Below, one piece after another: positions 53,786 to 64,000 of a stretch of DNA of 64,000 nt (its first letter is position 1; every line of letters starts with the position of its first letter). The DNA comes from Talinum fruticosum (lineage: Eukaryota > Streptophyta > Magnoliopsida > Caryophyllales > Talinaceae). The notes under the pieces were generated by a model. The model worked only from the letters and a program-made list of their open reading frames with translations. It was not told where the DNA came from and ran no database searches. The translations under genes and the position numbers were made by a program. The DNA is taken from contig JAITYX010000040.1 in the NCBI GenBank assembly GCA_021018815.1, positions 4,580,501-4,644,500 of the forward strand. Direction: 5' to 3'.

Positions 53786-55689
53786 TCAAGGTTTGCTCGG
53801 GAGAGACCGAGTCACCCTACTGTGGGGTGAATAGGGTGATGGAAGATTTTTCTTGAAAAACAAACTCTTTTTCCGAGAGGACGACAGTAAACAGATTATG
53901 AGTCTAAATGAAGTCGACAAGTATGAACTCGTAACCTGCAGTGAGGAGTAAAGAAGCGGATAAAGCTGAAACTTAGAATCTGCTCTAAGTCTAGAATGAA
54001 CTCGTAATGTGCAAACACAGTAAAGTACGTGGAAACCCTCCTGGGGTAGAAAACCAAGGACCGTGCTAATCCAAGCACGAAGTCAAATCCACTATTTTGA
54101 GTCCACAAAATACAAGTAGATCGATCGAACCCGAGTTGCTCCCTTAAACAACTCTTTACAAGTTTTCCTAGACTCGAAATTCCCTTATCCGATCTAGTAC
54201 TTCCTAGCCGAGATAACCCTTACAGCTAGGGACAACTAAGTTGAGTTAACCCTCACAGCCTTAGTCAATGGACCTTACTTAGAGAGTAAGAAAGTGTTTG
54301 TAACTAAGTACAAGATCTTACAACCGAGAATATAATGAATTACAGAGTGGGAGTTGTAAGTAGATGATTGAGAATGAATACAATGACTTTGCTCAAGTAC
54401 GTGTATTAACAATAGGTTCGGCAATCTTCAAGTCATGAGAGTTGGCTTCTATTTATATATGGCCAAGCAAAGCATAGCCCTTATCTCCAACTTCCGACGG
54501 GAAGTCCTTTGTGACCATTGTTACGGACTTTCCGAGTCACTCGTAAAGTATCCGTTGTTATAAGAACGTTGGACAACGGTTCTTAGCTCTCTTGGAAGTT
54601 CCAAAACCACCGGCGGTGTCTTCAAGGATAAGGTGGAAACCACCGTTAAGCTTGGCGTTTCAGTTTTCTAGATTTGGAAACAGACAACCCCGACGTAATC
54701 TTCTGGGGCTAGGTCGAGAAGGGAAAAGCCATGTCTCGCTGGTGATTTGACATTTTGAAGTCTGCTACTTTTGTATTTTCAAAAGGTGTAGCCTCGTTTG
54801 AATAACCTACAAAAGTAAATCAAATTGGTTCTCAAAGTATAAAATACTTTGGTCCAAGATTAGACACAGATAATAATATAATCAAGATAATTAAGCGACT
54901 AATTATCCGAGTCGAAAGTGAATGGAATTTTTTAGTCTAATATCCATGAAACTCAAAATTCCATCCGAGTTAGTCTACGCAAGAATCAAGTTACATAAAG
55001 AATATCGGAGTGAAATAGCTTGATATAGACTAAGCATGATTAAGACTAGAAGCGCCGACTATAACGTAATAAGGCTTGTAACATGAAGTCGATCTCGAGC
55101 GCGGTTATGCGAATACTAGTCAATTGAACATGCGATACTTCTAAGTGATGAGAGACTCGGACTCGAGTGAGATAGCGTGAACACATTCTTAGTCACACAG
55201 AGACAAGCAAGAATACGTGAAGTAAATGTTATATCACTTAGAAACTATACTATATCACCTTAGAAAAGTTTCTAAAGTGCACGAGAATGCCTTGGAATCA
55301 AAACCTTATAAGTGAGAAGTTCTGATACCCGATTCTTTCGATAGAACTCAAAAAGTGCGGAGCAAGTGTCCGAGTCTTCAACGACCTTTCGAAGCCGAGC
55401 GTAGAAAGAGTCAAAACAGAATAACTAAGGCGACTCGAATTGAGCAACTCGTAATGTTATGACTCGGATCGAACAAACTCAAGAGCCAATTCGTATACCA
55501 AAAACAAGTCAATGAGACTCAAGAAGATCAACCAACTAAAGATAAACTTATTCAACCAACAAACTTGGTAAATTAAAGCACAGGTAAGGCTTTCAATTAT
55601 GCATCCAGCCACCCACCTGAAAATATACTTTCCGACGTCAATAGTGGAGTAAAAACGCAATCTTCTTTGCATAATCTGTGTGCATTTTT
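53786..55689 (-). repeat. Array unit 4 (1904 bp)
   Basis: LTR 53786-55380 (first bases TCAAGG instead of TGAAGG), pol linker 55381-55689. Shares with unit 2 the single GTTGCTCCC form where other units have GTTGTTGCTCCC. Confidence 0.93.
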
Positions 55690-57598
55690 CGAAGGTTTGC
55701 TCTGGGAGAGACTCGAGTCACCCTACAGGGGGTGAATAGGGTGATGGAAGATTTTTCTTGAAACACAAACTCTTTTTCCGAGAGGACAGACAGTAAACAG
55801 ATTATGAGTCTAAATGAAGTCGACAAGTATGAACTCGTAACCTGCAATGAGGAGTAAAGAAGCGTATAAAGCTAAAACTTACAATCTGCCTAAGTCTAGA
55901 ATGAACTCGTAATATACAAACACGTAAAGTACGTGGAAACCCTCCTGGGGTAGAAAACCACGGACCGTGCTAATCCAAGCACGAAGTCAAATCCACTATT
56001 TTGAGTCCACAAAATACAGTAGATTGATCGAACCCGAGTTGTTGCTCCCTTAAACAACTCTTTACAAGTTTTCCTAGACTCGTAAATTCCCTTATCCGAT
56101 CTAGGACTTCCTAGCCGAGATAACCCTTACAGCTAGGGACAACTAAGTTGAGTTAACCCTTACAGCCTTAGTCGGGGACCTTACTTAGAGAGTAAGAAAA
56201 TGTTTGTAACTAAGTACAAGACCTTACAACCGAGAATATAATGAATTACAGAGTGGGAGTTGTAAGTAGAAGATTGAGAATGAATACAATGACTTTGCTC
56301 AAGTACGTGTATTAACAATAGGTTCGGCAATCTTCAAGTCATGAGAGTTGGCTTCTATTTATATATGGCCAAGCAAAGCATAGCCCTTATCTCCAACTTC
56401 CGACGGGAAGTCCTTTGTGACCGTTGTTAAGGACTTTCCGAGTCACTCGTAAAGTATCCGTTGTGATAAGAACGTTGGAAAACGGTTCTTAACTCTCTTG
56501 GAAGTTCCAAAACCACCGGCGGTGTCTTCATGGATAAGGTGGAAACCACCGTAAAGCTTGGCGTTTTAGTTTTCCAGATTTGGAAACAGACAACCCCGAC
56601 GTAATCTTCTGGGCTAGGTCGAGAATGGGAAAAGCCATGTCTCGCTGGTGATTTGACGTTTTGAAGCCTAGGCTACTTTTGTATTTTTAAAAGGTGTAGC
56701 CTCGTTTGAATAACCTACAAAAGTAAATCAAATTGGTTCTCAAAGTATAAAATACTTTGGTCCAAGATTAGACACAGATAATAATATAATCAAGATAATT
56801 AAGCTGACTAATTCTCTCGAGTCGAAAGTGAATGGAATTTTTTTAGTTTAATATCCACGAAACTCAAAATTCCATCCGAGTTAGTCTACGAAAGAATCAA
56901 GTTAAATAAAGAATATCGGAGTGAAATAGCTTGATATGGACTAAGCATGATTAAGACTAGAAGCGCCGACTATAACGTAATAAGGCTTGTAACATGAAGT
57001 CGATCCGAGCGCGGTTATGCGAATACTAGTCAATTGAACATGCGATACTTCTAAGTGATGAGAGACTCGCACTCGAGTGAGATAGCGTGAACACATTCTT
57101 AGTCACACAGAGACAAGCAAGAATACGTGAAGTAAATGTTATATCACTTAGAAACTATACTATATCACCTTAGAAAAGTTTCTAAAGTGCAGAGAATGCC
57201 TTGGAATCAAAACCTTATAAGTGAGAAGTTCTCGATACCTGATTCTTTCGATAGAACTCGAAAAGTGCGGAGCAGATGTCCGAGTCTTCAACGACCTTTC
57301 GAAGCCGAGCGTAGAAAGAGTCAAAACAGAATAACTAAGGCGACTCGAATTGAGCAACTCGAATGTTATGACTCGGACCGAACAAACTCAAGAGCCAGCT
57401 CGTATACCAAAAACAAGTCAATGAGACTCAAGCAAGATCAACCAACTAAAGATAAACTTATTCAACCAACAAACTTGGTAAATTAAAGCATAGGTAAAGC
57501 TTTCAATTATGCATCCAGCCACCCACCTGAAAATATACTTTCCGACGTCAATAGTGGAGTAAAAACGCAATCTTCTTTGCATAATCTGTGTGTATTTT
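55690..57598 (-). repeat. Array unit 5 (1909 bp)
   Basis: LTR 55690-57290, pol linker 57291-57598. An open frame at 57136-57486 (116 codons) crosses the LTR/pol junction, as in unit 3. Confidence 0.93.
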
Positions 57599-59507
57599 TC
57601 AAGGTTTGCTCGGGAGAGACTCGAGTCACCCTACAGTGGGGTGAATAGGGTGATGGAAGATTTTTCTTGAAAAACAAACTCTTTTTCCAGAGGACGGACG
57701 TAAACAGATTATGAGTCTAAATGAAGTCGACAAGTATGAACTCGTAACTGCAGTGAGGAGTAAAGAAGCGTATAAAGCTAAAACTTACAATCTGTCTAAG
57801 TCTAGAATGAACTCGTAATATGCAAACACGTAAAGTACGTGGAAACCCTCATGGGGTAGAAAACCACGGACCGTGCTAATCCAAGCACGAAGTCAAATCC
57901 ACTATTTTGAGTCCACAAAATACAGTAGACCGATTGAACCCAAGTTGTTGCTCCCTTAAACAACTCTTTACAAGTTTTCCTAGACTCGTAAATTCCCTTA
58001 TCTCGATCTAGGACTTCCTAGCTGAGATAACCCTTACAGCCAGGGACAACTAAGTTGAGTTAACCCTTACAGCCTTAGTCGTGGGACCTTACTTAGAGAG
58101 TAAGAAAATGTTTGTAACTAAGTACAAGACCTTACAACCGAGAATATAATGAATTACAGAGTGGGAGTTGTAAGTAGAAGATTGAGAATGAATACAATGA
58201 CTTTGCTCAAGTACGTGTATTAACAATAGGTTCGGCAATCTTCAAGTCATGAGAGTTGGCTTCTATTTATATATGGCCAAGCAAAGCATAGCCCTTATCT
58301 CCAACTTCCGACGGGAAGTCCTTTGTGACCGTTGTTAAGGACTTTCCGAGTCACTCGTAAAGTATCCGTTGTGATAAGAACGTTGGACAACGGTTCTTAA
58401 CTCTCTTGGAAGTTCCAAAACCACCGGCGGTGTCTTCATGGATAAGGTGGAAACCACCGTAAAGCTTGGCGTTTTAGTTTTCCAGATTTGGAAACAGACA
58501 ACCCCGACGTAATCTTCCGGGGTAGGTCGAGAAGGGGAAAAGCCATGTCTCGCCGGTGATTTGACGTTTTGAAGCCGGTTACTTTTGTATTTTCAAAAGG
58601 TGTAGCCTCGTTTGAATAACCTACAAAAGTAAATCAAATTGGTTCTCAAAGTATAAAATACTTTGGTCCAAGATTAGACACGGATAATAATATAATCAAG
58701 ATAATTAAGCGACTAATTCTCTCGAGTCGAAAGTGAATGGAATTTTTTTAGTTTAATATCCACGAAACTCAAAATTCCATCCGAGTTAGTCTACGAAAGA
58801 ATCAAGTTAAATAAAGAATATCGGAGTGAAATAGCTTGATATGGACTAAGCATGATTAAGACTAGAAGCGCCGACTATAACAGAATAAGGCTTGTAACAT
58901 GAAGTCGGATCCGAGCGCGGTTATGCGAATACTAGTCAATTGAACATGCGATACTTCTAAGTGATGAGAGACTCGCGACTCGAGTGAGATAGCGTGAACA
59001 CATTCTTAGTCACACAGAGACAAGCAAGAATACGTGAAGTAAATGTTATATCACTTAGAAACTATACTATATCACCTTAGAAAAGTTTCTAAAGTGCAGA
59101 GAATGCCTTGGAATCAAAACCTTATAAGTGAGAAGTTCTGATACCCGATTCTTTCGATAGAACTCGGAAAAGTGCGGAGCAGATGTCCGAGTCTTCAACG
59201 ACCTTTCGAAGTCGAGCGTAGAAAGAGTCAAAACAGAATAACTAAGGCGACTCAGATTGAGCAACTCGGAATGTTATGACTCGGACCGAACAAACTCAAG
59301 AGCCAGCTCGTATACCAAAAACAAGTCAATGAGACTCAAGCAAGATCAACCAACTAAAGATAAACTTATTCAACCAACAAACTTGGTAAATTAAAGCATA
59401 GGTAAAGCTTTCAATTATGCATCCAGCCACCCACCTGAAAATATACTTTCCGACGTCAATAGTGGAGTAAAAACGCAATCTTCTTTGCATAATCTGTGTG
59501 TATTTTT
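57599..59507 (-). repeat. Array unit 6 (1909 bp)
   Basis: LTR 57599-59197, pol linker 59198-59507. Shares private variants with unit 7: CCCTCATGGGGTAG, GATTGAACCCAAGTTG and CCAGAGGACGGACGTAAAC. Confidence 0.93.
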
Positions 59508-61417
59508 CGAAGGTTTGCTCTGGGAGAGACCGAGTCACCCTACAGTGGGGTGAATAGGGTGATGGAAGATTTTTCTTGAAAAACAAACTCTTTTTCCAGA
59601 GGACGGACGTAAACAGATTATGAGTCTAAATGAAGTCGACAAGTATGAACTCGTAACCTGCAGTGAGGAGTAAAGAAGCGGATAAAGCTAAAACTTACAA
59701 TCTGTCTAAGTCTAGAATGAACTCGTAATATGCAAACACGTAAAGTACGTGGAAACCCTCATGGGGTAGAAAACCACGGACCGTGCTAATCCAAGCACGA
59801 AGTCAAATCCACTATTTTGAGTCCACAAAATACAGTAGATCGATTGAACCCAAGTTGTTGCTCCCTTAAACAACTCTTTACAAGTTTTCCTAGACTCGTA
59901 AATTCCCTTATCTCGATCTAGGACTTCCTAGCTGAGATAACCCTTACAGCCTAGGGACAACTAAGTTGAGTTAACCCTTACAGCCTTAGTCAGTGGACCT
60001 TTCTTAGAGAGTAAGAAAATGTTTGTAACTAAGTACAAGACCTTACAACCGAGAATATAATGAATTACAGAGTGGGAGTTGTAAGTAGAAGATTGAGAAT
60101 GAATACAATGACTTTGCTCAAGTACGTGTATTAACAATAGGTTCGGCAATCTTCAAGTCATGAGAGTTGGCTTCTATTTATATATGGCCAAGCAAAGCAT
60201 AGCCCTTATCTCCAACTTCCGACGGGAAGTCCTTTGTGACCGTTGTTAAGGACTTTCCGAGTCACTCGTAAAGTATCCGTTGTGATAAGAACGTTGGACA
60301 ACGGTTCTTAACTCTCTTGGAAGTTCCAAAACCACTCGGCGGTGTCTTCATGGATAAGGTGGAAACCACCGTAAAGCTTGGCGTTTTAGTTTTCCAGATT
60401 TGGAAACAGACAACCCCGACGTAATCTTCCGGGGTAGGTCGAGAAGGGGAAAAGCCATGTCTCGCCGGTGATTTGACGTTTTGAAGCTCGGCTACTTTTG
60501 TATTTTCAAAAGGTGTAGCCTCGTTTGAATAACCTACAAAAGTAAATCAAATTGGTTCTCAAAGTATAAAATACTTTGGTCCAAGATTAGACACGTATAA
60601 TAATATAATCAAGATAATTAAGCGACTAATTCTCTCGAGTCGAAAGTGAATGGAATTTTTTAGTTTAATATCCACGAAACTCAAAATTCCATCCGAGTTA
60701 GTCTACGAAAGAATCAAGTTAAATAAAGAATATCGGAGTGAAATAGCTTGATATGGACTAAGCATGATTAAGACTAGAAGCGCCGACTATAACGTAATAA
60801 GGCTTGTAACATGAAGTCGATCCGAGCGCGGTTATGCGAATACTAGTCAATTGAACATGCGATACTTCTAAGTGATGAGAGACTCGCACTCGAGTGAGAT
60901 AGCGTGAACACATTCTTAGTCACACAGAGACAAGCAAGAATACGTGAAGTAAATGTTATATCACTTAGAAACTATACTATATCACCTTAGAAAAGTTTCT
61001 AAAGTGCAGAGAATGCCTTGGAATCAAAACCTTATAAGTGAGAAGTTCCGATACCCGATTCTTTCGATAGAACTCGGAAAAGTGCGGAGCAGATGTCCGA
61101 GTCTTCAACGACCTTTCGAAGTCGAGCGTAGAAAGAGTCAAAACAGAATAACTAAGGCGACTCGAATTGAGCAACTCGTAATGTTATGACTCGGACCGAA
61201 CAAACTCAAGAGCCAGCTCGTATACCAAAAACAAGTCAATGAGACTCAAGCAAGATCAACCAACTAAAGATAAACTTATTCAACCAACAAACTTGGTAAA
61301 TTAAAGCATAGGTAAAGCTTTCAATTATGCATCCAGCCACCCACCCGAAAATATACTTTCCGACGTCAATAGTGGAGTAAAAACGCAATCTTCTTTGCAT
61401 AATCTGTGTGCATTTTC
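59508..61417 (-). repeat. Array unit 7 (1910 bp)
   Basis: LTR 59508-61107, pol linker 61108-61417. Closest to unit 6 by shared variants, which indicates a recent local duplication. Confidence 0.93.
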
Positions 61418-63308
61418 TAAAGGTTTGCTCGGGAGAGACTCGAGTCACCTTACGTGGGGTGAATAGTGTGATGGAAGATTTTTCTTGAAAAACAAACTCT
61501 TTTTCCGGAGGACACACGTAAACAGATTATGAGTCTAAATGAAGTCGACAAGTATGAACTCGTAACCTGCAGTGAGGAGTAAAGAAGTAGATAAAGCTAA
61601 AACTTACAATCTGTCTAAGTCTAGAATGAACTCGTAATATGCAAACACGTAAAGTACGTGGAAACCCTCCTGGGGTAGAAAACCACGAACCGTGCTAATC
61701 CAAGCACGAAGTCAAATCCACTATTTTGAGTCCACAAAATACAGTAGATCGATCGAACCCGAGTTGTTGCTCCCTTAAACAACTCTTTACAAGTTTTCCT
61801 AGACTCATAAATTCCCTTATCTCGATCTAGGACTTCCTAGCCGAGATAACCCTTACAAGCTAGGGACAACTAAGTTGAGTTAACCCTTACAGCTTAGTCA
61901 GTGGACCTTACTTAGAGAGTAAGAAAATGTTTGTAACTAAGTACAAGACCTTACAACCGAGAATATAATGAATTACAGAGTGGGAGTTGTAAGTAGAAGA
62001 TTGAGAATGAATACAATGACTTTGCTCAAGTACGTGTATTAACAATAGGTTCGGCAATCTTCAAGTCATGAGAGTTGGCTTCTATTTATATATGGCCAAG
62101 CAAAGCATAGCCCTTATCTCCAACTTCGACGGGAAGTCCTTTGTGACCGTTGTTAAGGACTTTCCGAGTCACTCGTAAAGTATCCGTTGTGATAAGAACG
62201 TTGGACAACGGTTCTTAACTCTCTTGAAGTTCCAAAACCACCGGCGGTGTCTTCATGGATAAGGTGGAAACCACCGTAAAGCTTGGCGTTTTAGTTTTCC
62301 AGATTTGGAAACGGACAACCCCGACGTAATCTTCCGGGGTAGGTCGAGAAGGGGAAAAGCCATGTCTCGCTGGTGATTTGACGTTTTGAAGCCTGGCTAC
62401 TTTTGTATTTTCAAAAGGTGTAGCCTCGTTTGAATAACCTACAAAAGTAAATCAAATTGGTTCTCAAAGTATAAAATACTTTGGTCCAAGATTAGACACG
62501 AGATAATAATATAATCAAGATAATTAAGCGACTAATTCTCTCGAGTCGAAAGTGAATGGAATTTTTTAGTTTAATATCCACGAAACTCAAAATTCCATCC
62601 GAGTTAGTCTACGAAAGAATCAAGTTAAATAAAGAATATCGAGTGAAATAGCTTGATATGGACTAAGCATGATTAAGACTAGAAGCGCCGACTATAACGT
62701 AATAAGGCTTGTAACATGAAGTCGATCCGAGCGCGGTTATAGCGAATACTAGTCAATTGAACATGCGATACTTCTAAGTGATAAGAGACTCGCACTCGAG
62801 TGAGATAGCGTGAACACATTCTGAGTCACACGAGACAAGCAAGAATACGTGAAGTAAATGTTATATCACTTAGAAACAATACTATATCACTTAGAAAAGT
62901 TTCTAAAGTGCAGAGAATGCCTTGGAATCAAAACCTTATAAGTGAGAAGTTCCGATACCTGATTCCTTCGATAGAGCTCGTAAAAGTGCGCAGCAGATGT
63001 CCGAGTCTTCAACGACCTTCTGAAGCCGAGCTTAGAAAGAGTCAAAACAGAATTACTAAGGCGACTCGTGAATGTTATGACTCGGACCGAACAAACTCAA
63101 GAGCCAGCTCGTATACCAAAGAACAAGTCAATGAGACTCAAGCAAGATCAACCAACTAAAGATAAACTTATTCAACCAACAAACTTGGTAAATTAAAGGA
63201 CAGGTAAAGCTTTCAATTATGCATCCAGCCACCCACCCGAAAATATACTTTCGACGTCAATAGTGGCGTAAAAACGCAATCTTCTTTGCATAATCTGTGT
63301 GCATTTTC
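61418..63308 (-). repeat. Array unit 8 (1891 bp)
   Basis: LTR 61418-63011, pol linker 63012-63308. Somewhat shorter because of scattered single-base losses and a missing six-base stretch in the linker (CGACTCGTGAATG for CGACTCGAATTGAGCAACTC-type). Confidence 0.92.
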
Positions 63309-64000
63309 TGAAGGTTTGCTCTGGGAGAGACTAAGTCACCCTACAGTGGGGTGAATAGGGTGATGGAAGATTTTTCTTGAAAAACAAACTCTTTTTCCGA
63401 GAGGACAGACGTAAACAGCATTATGAGTCTAAATGAAGTCGACAAGTATGAACTCGTAACCTGCAGTGAGGAGTAAAGAAGCGGATAAAGCTGAAACTTA
63501 GAATCTGTCTAAGTCTAGAATGAACTCGTAATGTGCAAACACGTAAAGTACGTGGAAACCCTCCCGGGGTAGAAAACCACGGACCGTGCTAATCCAAGCA
63601 CGAAGTCAAATCCACTATTTTGAGTCCACAAAATACAAGTAGATCGATCGAACCCGAGTTGTTGCTCCCTTAAACAACTCTTTACAAGTTTTCCTAGACT
63701 CGTAAATTCCTTTATCTCGATCTAGTACTTCCTAGCCGAGATAACCCTTACAAGCTAGGGACAACTAAGTTGAGTTAACCCTTAGAGCTTAGTCAATGGA
63801 CCTTACTTAGAGAGTAAGAAAGTGTTTGTAACTAAGTACAAGACCTTACAACCGAGAATATAATGAATTACAGAGTGGGAGTTATAAGTAGAAGATTGAG
63901 AATGAATACAATGACTTTGCTCAAGTACGTGTATTAACAATAGGTTCGGCAATCTTCAAGTCATGAGAGTTGGCTTCTATTTATATACGGCCAAGCAAAG
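63309..64000 (-). repeat. Array unit 9, cut by the window edge
   Basis: First 692 bp of the LTR part. The array continues beyond the window, so its true length and right flank are unknown. Confidence 0.92.

Larger units (their letters stand above)
49786..64000 (-). repeat. 1.9-kb tandem array: copia LTR plus pol linker, at least 9 units
   Basis: Nine consecutive units start at 49786, 49987, 51887, 53786, 55690, 57599, 59508, 61418 and 63309. Full units are 1891-1910 bp, the first is a 201-bp deletion form and the last is cut by the window edge. Each full unit is a whole copia LTR in - orientation (about 1.6 kb, T/CGAAGGTTTGCTC to GAGTCTTCA) plus about 300 bp of copia integrase-RT linker in + orientation, starting with ACGAC and ending GTGTGCATTTT. 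Units are very similar (single-base and 1-3 base changes by eye). This is satellite-like organisation of a retrotransposon-derived unit. Confidence 0.95.

Noticed and set aside
57160..57357. Recurring - strand frames of 65 codons in the array (also 59067-59264, 60977-61174)
   Set aside because: They recur only because the units are copies. They start in pol linker antisense and end in the LTR; no family match.
49987..64000. Possible centromeric satellite
   Set aside because: A 1.9-kb LTR-derived unit with no CENH3 data gives no support for centromere function. Kept only as a tandem array.

Overview
This is nuclear DNA from a flowering plant, and almost all of it is repetitive. The evidence is a plant LINE, Ty1/copia elements of the kind with an extra ORF after pol, Ty3/gypsy elements of the Tat/Ogre type, a chromovirus-like long solo LTR, and CACTA (En/Spm) sequences including a MITE. 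No intact host gene, rRNA, tRNA or CRISPR array was found. The sequence does not identify the species. Nearly every coding region is broken by stops or frameshifts, so the genes below are decayed transposon genes.

Layout. 1-4155: degenerate LINE on the + strand. 4155-4605: pyrimidine-rich stretch of unknown origin. 4606-5232: start of a gypsy LTR, cut by a CACTA terminus at 5233. 5233-6565: CACTA remnant with transposase pieces on the - strand. 6566-7600: copia integrase fragment on the - strand. 7600-13333: 3' half of a + strand copia element (reverse transcriptase/RNase H, extra ORF with its own TATA box, 3' LTR containing a 220-bp CACTA MITE). 13334-18347: + strand Tat-type gypsy with a solo copia LTR in its own LTR. 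18348 to about 41250: a - strand gypsy composite arranged LTR-internal-LTR-internal-LTR. It carries an antisense, intron-containing plant-mobile-domain gene (20990-23504), a 3.2-kb chromovirus-like solo LTR (31605-34825) and a solo copia LTR with a perfect target duplication (39415-40892). 41252-42547: truncated copia LTR. 42548-48188: second + strand Tat-type gypsy. 48189-49785: copia LTR joined to a copia pol fragment.

49786-64000: a tandem array with a period of about 1.9 kb, running off the right edge. Each unit is one complete copia LTR (- orientation) plus about 300 bp of copia pol linker (+ orientation). The left edge preserves the founding event: a solo LTR inserted into pol with target duplication ACGAC, after which LTR plus adjacent pol was amplified. 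This satellite born from a nested retrotransposon insertion is the most notable object in the window. The second is the antisense gene captured by the Tat-type element.

Together the parts record layered insertions. Gypsy elements are the older platform, copia and chromovirus-like solo LTRs lie inside gypsy LTRs, and local unequal recombination produced the solo LTRs, the shared-LTR gypsy composite and the 1.9-kb array. All coordinates and alignments were read by eye. Boundaries without a terminal motif or target duplication are approximate to some tens of bases.
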